Positions 26,508 to 33,511 of a DNA stretch of 49,484 nt are shown one piece after another. The DNA is from Gemmatimonadaceae bacterium. Lineage in GTDB: Bacteria; Gemmatimonadota; Gemmatimonadetes; Gemmatimonadales; Gemmatimonadaceae. Every line of letters begins with the position of its first letter. Within the stretch, counting starts at the first letter, position 1. The DNA lies in assembly GCA_014379355.1 (NCBI GenBank), contig JACMLX010000132.1:1-49484 (forward strand), read 5' to 3'. The translations under genes and the position numbers were made by a program. Under the pieces are notes generated by a model that saw only the letters and a program-made list of their open reading frames with translations, did no database searches and was not told the origin of the DNA.

Positions 26508-27077
26508 GTGACCACGCCCCCACGCCGCGACGCGCTCGTTCAGCTGCTCGCGGCGCGCTCTGCACGTCGCGGCACGTTCACGCTCGCCTCGGGACGCGTG
26601 AGCGATTTCTACGTCGACTGCCGGCTCACGACCATGAGTCCGGATGGTCTCGTGCTCGTCGGGCCAGTGGCGCACGGGATGCTGACGGACAGCGGCTGGT
26701 CGGTCGACAGCGTCGGCGGGCTGACGATGGGCGCCGATCCGGTGAGTTATGCGATCGCCTATGCAAGTGCGCAGGCCGGCACGCCGATTCGCTGTTTCGC
26801 GGTGCGCAAGGCGCCGAAGGATCACGGCATGGGCAAACGCATCGAAGGGTCGTTCCAGCGCGGCGACCGCGTGGTGGTGATCGAAGATTCGATGACCACC
26901 GGCGGCAGTGCGTTGAATGCCGCATCCGCGATTCGCGAGGAAGGTGGCACCGTCATCGGTGCGCTGACGCTGGTGGATCGGGAGGAAGGCGCGCGCGCGG
27001 CGCTGCAGGCCGCGGGCATTCCGCTGATCGCCTTCACCACGGCCGCTGAACTGAAGCGGTTCATTCCCGCGACCTGA
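26508..27077 (+). CDS. pyrE: Orotate phosphoribosyltransferase
   Basis: A 189-aa protein from GTG 26508. It converts orotate and PRPP to OMP in de novo pyrimidine synthesis. FTLASGRVSDFYVDCRLTTM binds orotate, RCFAVRKAPKDHGMGKRIEG carries the flexible-loop lysines and VVVIEDSMTTGGSALNAASA is the PRPP motif. Other pyr genes are not nearby, but upp, the pyrimidine salvage enzyme, lies 10 kb away. Its gene follows the kinase gene by two bases, an unusual partnership. Confidence 0.95.
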   Translation: MTTPPRRDALVQLLAARSARRGTFTLASGRVSDFYVDCRLTTMSPDGLVLVGPVAHGMLTDSGWSVDSVGGLTMGADPVSYAIAYASAQAGTPIRCFAVRKAPKDHGMGKRIEGSFQRGDRVVVIEDSMTTGGSALNAASAIREEGGTVIGALTLVDREEGARAALQAAGIPLIAFTTAAELKRFIPAT

Positions 27078-27081
27078 CGCG

Positions 27082-27972
27082 TCACGTCGCGTCGTCGGTC
27101 GCGCCACGCAGCGGGCGAAAGGCGACCAGTTGCGCCTTGAAGGGCAGGATCACGTCGTCACAGAACCGACGGTACATCCCCTCGCAGTCGTACGCGGTGC
27201 GGAACGCCGATGCCGTCATGCGCAGCACCAGGTTGACATGGCGTCCGAAACTCTGTGGCGATGAATATTCGAGACTGATCGCCACATCCGCGATGGAGCG
27301 GCCCGGATCCTCGAGGCGGTGTGCGGCGCGCACGAGATTCGCGAGATCGAGATACCGTTTGATCGGCGGCAATCCGGCGCGCTGAAAGCGACTCATCAGC
27401 GTCCCCGGATGTACCGACACCTGTTCGGCGATCCTGCGCACGCTGTGCACGGCGGGCGTGGCGGTGAAGAACAATTCGAGCAGTGCGAGACAATCGTCGC
27501 CGGCGGCCAGCAGCTTCACCCGCAGGTCGGCGATCGCGGAGTCGATCGTGAACGAGCCGCGATCGGCCGTCGCGACCGTTTCACGCAGCAGGTGCCATCC
27601 GGTGGAGTCGCGCGCATCGATGACGATGCGCATGCCGCTGCGGCCCAGCGACAGCAGGGACTGCGGATGCACGCGCTCCGCATTGGTGACCAGTCCCATC
27701 ATCGGCACACGTGGATGTTCGCGCAGGATGGCCGCCATGCGAATGGCGTCGCGCGGTGTGCAGCAGGCCAGTGAAACGAGCACCGCGGTGGCCGATTGGT
27801 CGCGCAGATCACGTCGCACCTCATCGAGTGACGTGCGATGCATGGTGCGATAGAGCCCTTCGCCCGCGGCATCGACGGCGCTGCGTTCTGCCGGCGTGAG
27901 GATGGTCGTGACGGGCACCGGGGATGGCGCGGGTTCGCGCACGGCCGGGGTGTGCGACGGATGAAACGACAT
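27082..27972 (-). CDS. AraC-family transcriptional regulator
   Basis: About 296 aa from ATG 27972 (MSFHPSHTPAV), with a GAGGTG site upstream; in-frame starts further up (to 28080) are possible but would run into low-information sequence. The C-terminal 100 residues are an AraC-type double helix-turn-helix (VHSVRRIAEQVSVHPGTLMS, DVAISLEYSSPQSFGRHVNL). The middle part (TAVLVSLACCTPRDAIRMAA, PRVPMMGLVTNAERVHPQSL) has a Rossmann-like pattern resembling a receiver domain but I do not see the conserved phosphoacceptor Asp. It is convergent with pyrE and lies 148 bases from rnpB, which is transcribed away from it. Confidence 0.75.
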   Translation of the reverse strand: MSFHPSHTPAVREPAPSPVPVTTILTPAERSAVDAAGEGLYRTMHRTSLDEVRRDLRDQSATAVLVSLACCTPRDAIRMAAILREHPRVPMMGLVTNAERVHPQSLLSLGRSGMRIVIDARDSTGWHLLRETVATADRGSFTIDSAIADLRVKLLAAGDDCLALLELFFTATPAVHSVRRIAEQVSVHPGTLMSRFQRAGLPPIKRYLDLANLVRAAHRLEDPGRSIADVAISLEYSSPQSFGRHVNLVLRMTASAFRTAYDCEGMYRRFCDDVILPFKAQLVAFRPLRGATDDAT

Positions 27973-28120
27973 GGTGGAGGCACCTCGCGCTGAAGACGAC
28001 GCCAACGTCGTGGCGACCGTCATTGCGAGGTCATGGTCCTGCGCGCGCGGTGGTACCGAATGTGCCGCAGACGGAAGCACGCGCTGTCACGCGTGCGACG
28101 GTCGCAGTACGTTCCGGGTG

Positions 28121-28535
28121 GTGATGTGCGTCGGCCGGATGATCGCGAGACAGGTCCTGCAGAGGATGTCTGCTCGAGGAAAGTCCGGGCTCCGAAGGGT
28201 GGGCTGCCAGGTAACGCCTGGGCACGACGCAGCGGCGGGATCGCTGCGGCGTGACGGAAAGTGCCACAGAAAATACACCGCCGACGGCCGGCGTTCGCGT
28301 CGGATCGGGCAAGGGTGAAAAGGTGCGGTAAGAGCGCACCGCGTTGCCGGTAACGGGAACGGCAGGGTAAACCCCAGCTGGAGCAAGGCCAAATAAGCGG
28401 CGAGGAACGGCCCGTTCCGACCAAGACGCCGCGGGTAGGCTGCTGGAGCGTGCAGGTGACTGTACGCCGAGAGGAATGATCATCCATCACGTTCGCGTGA
28501 TGACAAAACCCGGCTTACAGGCCGGCGCATATCAC
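28121..28535 (+). ncRNA. rnpB: RNase P RNA (bacterial class A)
   Basis: The RNA component of RNase P matures the 5' ends of tRNA precursors. The conserved blocks are all in order: GAGGAAAGTCCGGGCTCC (P4 5' side), GCCAGGTAACGCCTGG, GGTAAGAGCGCACCGCG, GCAAGGCCAAATAAGCGGCG and GGGTAGGCTGCTGGAGC. The 3' conserved end is AAACCCGGCTTACAGGCCGG. The ends were set by the P1 helix: GTGATGTGCGTCGGCC at 28121 pairs with GGCCGGCGCATATCAC ending at 28535. A secreted-protein gene starts 23 bases after it. Confidence 0.95.
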
Positions 28536-28557
28536 CACCTGCACCACGCCGCATTTC

Positions 28558-29349
28558 GTGTTCGTTCCTCGGTATCCAGGTCGCATCACGTACGCACACG
28601 CGCTACGCGCGTGTGCGCTGGTCGCCGCATCCGCCATCGGTCTGTCGGCGCAGCAGGGTCCCGATGCACGGTATCGCGTCACGTCGACGTCGGTCGTCTC
28701 GCTCGATCGCGCGCCGCAACCGGCACTGGTGGACACACTCGTGACGACGTCGCTCATGTCGATTGCGGTGTCATCGTCGACCGACACCATCGCCACCCTG
28801 TCGCTCGATTCGCTGACCGTGACGTCGACCGGCATGATCCGTCGCGCACCGGACGCCTTCTCGCACGGCATCAGTGTCTCGGCCGTCCTGACTGACGGTC
28901 GCCCGCGCATCACCGGCGACAGCGCCTCGGCATGCGCTGCGGAACGACCGCTGGCCGGCCTGCTTCCCGATCTGATGCCCCTGTTGCCGACGCCGCTGCG
29001 CGCCGAGCAGCAGTGGAGCGATACGCTCACCGTCACCACCTGTCGCGCCGGCCTGTCCGTGACGACGGTCACGGTCGCGGCGTACCGCACGCTGACGGGC
29101 ATGGACAGCACGCAGGTGCTGCTCGAGCGCCGCGCCGTGATTCACGCCTCCGGCAGTGCGCTGCTGCGAGAGCAGACGGTGATCCTCACCGGCAGCGGCA
29201 CCAGCGAGGCGCTCGGTGTCGTCACGGTCGCGTCGCGTCGCATTCAATCCTGGCGCGGCTCGCAGTCCCTCGATATCCAGCTCACCAACGGCCAGCAGAC
29301 CCGCCACATGCAGCAGCAGATCATCGACACGGTCTCGGCTCTGCCGTAG
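28558..29349 (+). CDS. Hypothetical exported protein
   Basis: A 263-aa protein from GTG 28558. The N-terminus has a signal-like segment (HALRACALVAASAIGLSAQQ). The rest is rich in Thr, Ser, Val and Leu in alternating strands (RYRVTSTSVVSLDR, TATLSLDSLTVTSTGMIRR), suggesting a secreted beta-rich protein. No family is recognised. The start is only 23 bases after the mature end of rnpB, so it may be transcribed by read-through from the RNase P RNA promoter. It is convergent with dnaN, with element R2 between. Confidence 0.6.
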   Translation: MFVPRYPGRITYAHALRACALVAASAIGLSAQQGPDARYRVTSTSVVSLDRAPQPALVDTLVTTSLMSIAVSSSTDTIATLSLDSLTVTSTGMIRRAPDAFSHGISVSAVLTDGRPRITGDSASACAAERPLAGLLPDLMPLLPTPLRAEQQWSDTLTVTTCRAGLSVTTVTVAAYRTLTGMDSTQVLLERRAVIHASGSALLREQTVILTGSGTSEALGVVTVASRRIQSWRGSQSLDIQLTNGQQTRHMQQQIIDTVSALP

Positions 29350-29365
29350 TCCGCTGCCACTGCTG

Positions 29366-29607
29366 GTCTCGCACGGAGACACAGCGCCGCGGATCACACA
29401 CGACGTCTACAGCAGTCACCTGAGACTGTTCACGCGAGGCTCGCGAGGAACGCGGGGAAGTGCAACTGCAGAATCTTTTGGAACGGCGTCTCGCAGGCGC
29501 AGTTCCAACAGCAGTTGTTTTCCCCCGCGTTCCCCGCGAGCCCCGCGTGAAAAGTTGTTACCCGCGTGCGAGCGAACACTCTGTGCCTCCGTGTCTCTGT
29601 GCGAGAC
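29366..29607. repeat. Long inverted-repeat element R2 next to dnaN
   Basis: The 242-base element has terminal inverted repeats GTCTCGCAC (29366-29374) and GTGCGAGAC (29599-29607), extended with one mismatch to 17 bases. Inner arms read GTTCACGCGAGGCTCGCG (from 29429) and CGCGAGCCCCGCGTGAA on the other side, around the core TTGGAAC...GTTCCAACAG. It lies between the convergent exported-protein gene and dnaN, 15 bases from the dnaN stop. It is homologous to R1 along its whole length. Confidence 0.87.
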
Positions 29608-29622
29608 ACGCAGTTCAGGAAG

Positions 29623-30735
29623 TCAGTCCGACAGACGCAACGGCATCAGGATGGTGAGATAGGCCGCCGGATCGCTCCAGCCTTCCGGCTCGACCGTCGC
29701 CGCGCGTTCCGGCGCCTTGAACGTCAACTTCACTTCCGGCGTCGGGATGTACTTGAGGATCTCGAGCAGGTACGCGCCGTTGAAGCCGATGTCCATCGGA
29801 TCGCCTTCGTAGCGAATCGGGATTTCGTCCTGGCCATCGCCCAGGTCCGGCGTGGTGACCTGGAAGCGCAGGATGCCGGCGTTGAAGGAGAGCTTGATGC
29901 GATGGGTCTGATCCGACGCGACCGTGGCCATCCGGCGGAGTGCCGACGCCAGCGCATCCTTGTCGGCGATGGCGTACCGGTCGTTGTCCTTCGGGATGAC
30001 CTGTTCGTAGTTCGGGTACGGCCCTTCGATCAGGCGCGTGTAGATCGTCGTGAACGGGCTCTTGAACGCGAGATGGTTGTCGCCGCGCGCAACCTCGAGA
30101 TCCTCTTCATCGGGGAACAGCTTGCTCACCTGATCGAGGGCTTTCGGCATCACGATCAGGTCGCTCGTCTGCGCACCATGGCCACTCACCGCGACATCCA
30201 TCTTCGCCAGGCGATGCCCGTTGGTCGCGACCATGCGCATGTGATCAGGCTTCAGCTACCACAACACACCGTTGAGGATCGGGCGGCTTTCCTCGGTGCT
30301 CACGGCATACGACGTATGGCGAATCAGCTTGCGCACATCGGCCGACTTGACGCGCCATCCGTCGCCGAAGCGAATCGCGGGGAACTGCGGAAAGTCATCC
30401 TTCGGCAGCCCGTTCAGCTTGAACTTCGCGCGGCCGCATTCGAGGCTGACCTTCTGCTCACCGGCGGATTCGATCTTGACCGGATTCGGCGGCAGCTCAC
30501 GCGCGAGCTCCTGCAGCTTCCTGGCTGGGATCGTGATGCCACCAGGACGCTCGACATCGGCCTGCACTTCATGGCTGACGTGAATGTCGAGATCCGTGCC
30601 GGAAAAGCGGATCCCGCGCTCGGTGGTTTCAACCAGAATGTTGGCCAGGACCGGCAAGGTGGTCTTGCCCGGAATGCTGGCAGCGACCGCCGCCAGCCCT
30701 TCCTGGAGTTTTTCACGCGCGATGGTGAATCGCAT
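29623..30735 (-). CDS. dnaN: DNA polymerase III beta subunit (sliding clamp), interrupted by one in-frame amber codon
   Basis: From ATG 30735 (MRFTIAREKLQEGLAAVAAS) the clamp reads normally for 159 codons to RPILNGVLW, then hits TAG at 30256-30258. The frame continues without shift as LKPDHMRMVATNGHRLAKMD and on to the usual clamp C-terminus YLTILMPLRLSD. Total length with the amber read through would be about 370 aa, as in other bacteria. The codon before TAG is TGG, and CAG to TAG is the simplest change. An ATG five codons downstream could restart translation. dnaN is essential, so a sequencing error, read-through/suppression, or two-piece clamp are the choices. It holds polymerase III on DNA. 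Confidence 0.85.
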
Positions 30736-30839
30736 CAGCTCCTCGGAGTGCACCGGATCGACGCCGGGCGAACGCCCTGTGTGGCAATCGATCCTGCGGT
30801 CTGAACTGCCTTGTTCCACATCGCGTGGAAGCTCTGCTG

Positions 30840-31090
30840 TAATGCTGTTCTATAAATCTTTAACAGTCGTAGTCGTAGAGCGCCGTCGGACTGTGGAAGA
30901 ACGCCGGAACCTATGCATTGCCAACGATTTCGCCAAGACAAGCGACTGTGGAGCAGCGGGTAGAACCGCACCACTTTTCCGCACGTGTCATCATTTCCGA
31001 AGGGCGTCGTGTGGACCATGACCGGGAAACGTGGACAGGTGTGGATCATTCGCCCGTTTCCAACAGCCGTCGGATCTTTTCCACACGCGC
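30840..31090. other. oriC: Candidate chromosome origin (oriC) with DnaA-box cluster
   Basis: In the dnaA-dnaN gap several words match the DnaA box core TGTGGA: TGTGGAAGA (30892), TGTGGAGCA (30947), TGTGGACCA (31010), TGTGGATCA (31040), with TTTTCCGCA (30975) and TTTTCCACA (31077) in the other orientation. The first box is preceded by an AT-rich stretch TATAAATCTTTAACAG around 30850 that could unwind. Gene context (rpmH-dnaA-dnaN, with parS 23 kb away) is typical of an origin. None of the boxes is the perfect TTATCCACA. Confidence 0.6.
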
Positions 31091-32422
31091 GGCGAACGTC
31101 ATGTCGTCCTTCGACGACCGCTCGGCACGGTCCAGCGAATGGATGACCGTCGAGTGATCCCGCCCGCCGAACGCGTTGCCGATCTCCACCAGCTGCAGGG
31201 CCAGCAGCTCGCGACAGAGCAGCATCGCCACCTGACGCGGCACCGTCAGCATCTTGGTCCGCGTCTTCGACTTGAGGCCCTCGGCCGTGACGCCCCACTC
31301 CTTCGCCACCGCAGCCTGGATGGCGGCCACCGTGATTCCGACAGGAGCCGGAGCGCCACCGTCGTGCCGGAAGCGGTCGCGCAGCGCCTCACGCGCCAGC
31401 TCCACGGTGATGTCGGCGTGCTTGAGGGACGCGTAGGCCAGCAGCTTGATGATCGCGCCTTCGAGCTCACGGACGTTCGAGCGGACGTTGTCGGCGATCA
31501 CCTGGATCACGTCGTCCGGAATCGTCAGTTCGAGATGATCGAGCTGGGCCTTGCGGCGCAGAATGGCGACCCGATGCTCGACGTCAGGCAGCGCGATGTC
31601 GGCCACCATGCCCCACTGGAACCGACTGACCAGTCGAGCCTCGAGGCCTGGTATCTCCGACGGCGGACGATCGGAGGTCAGGATGATCTGCCGGCCGGCT
31701 TCGTAGATCGCGTTGAACGTGTGGAAGAACTCTTCCTGCGTCGCTTCCTTGCCCTTCAGGAATTGCACATCGTCGACCAGCAGCAGATCGGTCTCGCGAT
31801 AGCGCCGACGGAAGTCCTGCGTGGTGCGGCTCTGGATGGAGCCGACGAGTTCATTCGTGAACTGCTCGGTGCCGACGAACGTGATGCGCGTATTCGGGTC
31901 GCGCTTGAGCAACTCGTGTGCGACGGCCTGCATCAGGTGCGTCTTGCCCAGGCCGGTGTCGCCGTAGAGGAACAAAGGATTGTAGAGCTTGCCCGGCGCC
32001 TGCGCGGACGCGATGGCGGCAGCGGCGGCGAGCTCGTTGCTCTTGCCGACGACGAAATGTTCGAAGGTGTAGCGCTCCGACAGGGGCGCGAGATTCGGAT
32101 TCGGTGTGACCGGCGCGCGCACCGGCGCATCGAGCGGGGCGACGAAGAGATCCATCTGCGGCTTCGTGCGTGCCGACTCGTGTACCACGAACTGCACCTG
32201 CAGCGGATGGCCGAGCGCGACGGCGGCGAAACTCGACAGCAGTCCGGAGTGCTTTTGTTCGTTCCAGTCGGCGGCGAACTGGTCGGGTACACCGACGATG
32301 AGCGTCCGCTCGTCCACGCGCAGCGGCTCGCACGGCTCGAGCCAGGTGCGCACGGTCTGCTCCTGAAGTTCGAGGCGTGCGCGGTCCAACAAACGAGCCC
32401 AGGTTTCTGCAGCCGTCAGCAT
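31046..32422 (-). CDS. dnaA: Chromosomal replication initiator protein DnaA
   Basis: A 458-aa protein. Domain I is MLTAAETWARLLDRARLELQ, followed by a short linker. The AAA+ domain begins YTFEHFVVGKSNELAAAAAI with Walker A LFLYGDTGLGKTHLMQAV, Walker B LLLVDDVQFLKG and sensor I IILTSDRPPSEI. Domain IV carries the box-binding signature NAFGGRDHSTVIHSL. ATP-DnaA melts the origin; it also regulates its own promoter. The gene runs opposite to rpmH, so the two promoters lie in the 195-base gap. A DnaA box overlaps its stop. Confidence 0.97.
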   Translation of the reverse strand: MLTAAETWARLLDRARLELQEQTVRTWLEPCEPLRVDERTLIVGVPDQFAADWNEQKHSGLLSSFAAVALGHPLQVQFVVHESARTKPQMDLFVAPLDAPVRAPVTPNPNLAPLSERYTFEHFVVGKSNELAAAAAIASAQAPGKLYNPLFLYGDTGLGKTHLMQAVAHELLKRDPNTRITFVGTEQFTNELVGSIQSRTTQDFRRRYRETDLLLVDDVQFLKGKEATQEEFFHTFNAIYEAGRQIILTSDRPPSEIPGLEARLVSRFQWGMVADIALPDVEHRVAILRRKAQLDHLELTIPDDVIQVIADNVRSNVRELEGAIIKLLAYASLKHADITVELAREALRDRFRHDGGAPAPVGITVAAIQAAVAKEWGVTAEGLKSKTRTKMLTVPRQVAMLLCRELLALQLVEIGNAFGGRDHSTVIHSLDRAERSSKDDMTFAARVEKIRRLLETGE

Positions 32423-32544
32423 TACGTGCAGCGGGATGTAATTCAGGAAGGGAGCGCGAGTTTACTGGGACGCGCCCTGCGAAGCAAACCGCGTGCACGC
32501 CCGATACCGTGACTCCGGGCAAGTCACAAGCAAGGCGACATCGC

Positions 32545-32573
32545 TTGACCGAAGTGCTTGTCCTGAATAGGTT
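32545..32573 (+). promoter_or_regulatory. Promoter of rpmH-rnpA-yidD-yidC
   Basis: TTGACC (32545-32550) and TAGGTT (32568-32573) are spaced by 17 bases, a good sigma-70-type pair, about 45 bases before the rpmH ATG. Confidence 0.6.
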
Positions 32574-32617
32574 TGGCAGTCTTTCCAAGAATCTCAGCGC
32601 ACGCATCTGGAGTACAT

Positions 32618-32782
32618 ATGGGCAAGCCCACGTACCGCCCCCGAAACAAGCGTCGTATCCGCAAGCACGGCTTCCGCGCCCGCATGGCCGATCGTTGGGG
32701 CCGCGCCGTGCTGAGCCGTCGTCGCAAGAAGGGGCGCAAGTCATTGGCCGTTTCGTTGCCGAGCAAGTACGCCGGCGTCTGA
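32618..32782 (+). CDS. rpmH: Ribosomal protein bL34
   Basis: A 54-aa basic protein ([20 protein letters not shown], ending [13 protein letters not shown]). The RRxRKHGFRxRM segment and RRRKKGRK tail are diagnostic of bL34, a 50S subunit protein. ATG 32618 is preferred over an upstream in-frame start that adds 15 unrelated residues. It heads the conserved rpmH-rnpA-yidD-yidC cluster and is divergent from dnaA. Confidence 0.97.
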   Translation: MGKPTYRPRNKRRIRKHGFRARMADRWGRAVLSRRRKKGRKSLAVSLPSKYAGV

Positions 32783-32837
32783 TTCGCTCCGTTTCCCGAG
32801 AGACCAGCGCCTCACGGGAAAGTCGGATCTTGAACGA

Positions 32838-33152
32838 GTGCGGCGTGAGGGGAAGCGTGTGCGGGGCTCGCAGCTCGAGCTTCGCGTCGCGCCTTCCCCT
32901 TTGTCGTGTGCACGAGTGGGCTTCATCATCCCGAAGCACGGTCAGAACAGCGTGGCGCGGAACCGGTTGAAACGTCGGTTGCGGGAACTCGTACGGGTGA
33001 CGGTGTTGCCGTCGCTTGTGCCGCAGGATCTGGTGATCCGCACGCTGCCCGGAGCCTACGCGATGTCGTGGACTGCGCTGAGTCGCGACGTGGCGAGTCT
33101 CGTGAAACGCCTGCCGACGTTGCCGGCTGGGGCGCCGGAGCCCGCGCCATGA
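32838..33152 (+). CDS. rnpA: RNase P protein component (start codon unclear)
   Basis: The protein part of RNase P binds rnpB RNA and pre-tRNA leaders. From GTG 32838 it is 104 aa, with [20 protein letters not shown], the RNR motif that defines the family. However, the frame upstream of the GTG (32784-32837) encodes LRFPRDQRLTGKSDLER, a clear RnpA N-terminus, and is open back to a stop at 32712 without any ATG, GTG, TTG or CTG. The true protein is therefore probably longer and uses an odd start, a frameshift from rpmH, or the sequence has an error. Its stop overlaps yidD (ATGA). Confidence 0.85.
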   Translation: MRREGKRVRGSQLELRVAPSPLSCARVGFIIPKHGQNSVARNRLKRRLRELVRVTVLPSLVPQDLVIRTLPGAYAMSWTALSRDVASLVKRLPTLPAGAPEPAP

Positions 33153-33436
33153 TACGAGGCTTGGACACCCACCCCACGCCGTCGTCGTCGCCCGAGCCGC
33201 AGGCATCGTCGCAGGCCGGTCGCGCGGCCCGCTGGACCGCCACGGCGCTGATCCGGGTGTACCAGCTCTTCATCTCCCCGATTTTTCCCGCTTCGTGCCG
33301 CTATACTCCAACGTGCTCGGCGTACGCCATCGAGGCGATCGAGCGCCACGGCGTGTTTCGTGGGTCGTGGCTGGCGGCGAGGCGAATTGCCCGATGCCAC
33401 CCGTTCCGCCCCGGCGGACACGACCCTGTTCCCTGA
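33149..33436 (+). CDS. yidD: Membrane protein insertion efficiency factor YidD
   Basis: A 95-aa protein from ATG 33149, overlapping the rnpA stop. [20 protein letters not shown] with [20 protein letters not shown] is the diagnostic YidD block (conserved cysteines in SCRYTPTCS), followed by [20 protein letters not shown]. The N-terminal 30 residues are a Ser/Pro/Gln-rich extension not typical of YidD. It assists YidC-dependent insertion at the inner membrane. It lies between rnpA and yidC as in most bacteria. Confidence 0.93.
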   Translation: MIRGLDTHPTPSSSPEPQASSQAGRAARWTATALIRVYQLFISPIFPASCRYTPTCSAYAIEAIERHGVFRGSWLAARRIARCHPFRPGGHDPVP

Positions 33437-33511
33437 CCCTCACGACTGCCGCACTCGCGGGCGTGTTCATCACGACCCGTCTGCGCGTCGCCTGACCTTC
33501 GACATCCCAGT

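Noticed and set aside
30810-30831. TTCCACATCGCGTGGAA near dnaN as a third parS site
   Set aside because: It has an interrupted centre (five-base spacer) and does not match the parS palindrome; only a short inverted repeat.
31031-32512. A 493-codon open frame on the plus strand across dnaA
   Set aside because: Antisense to dnaA with low-information Arg/Leu-rich translation; an artefact of high GC.
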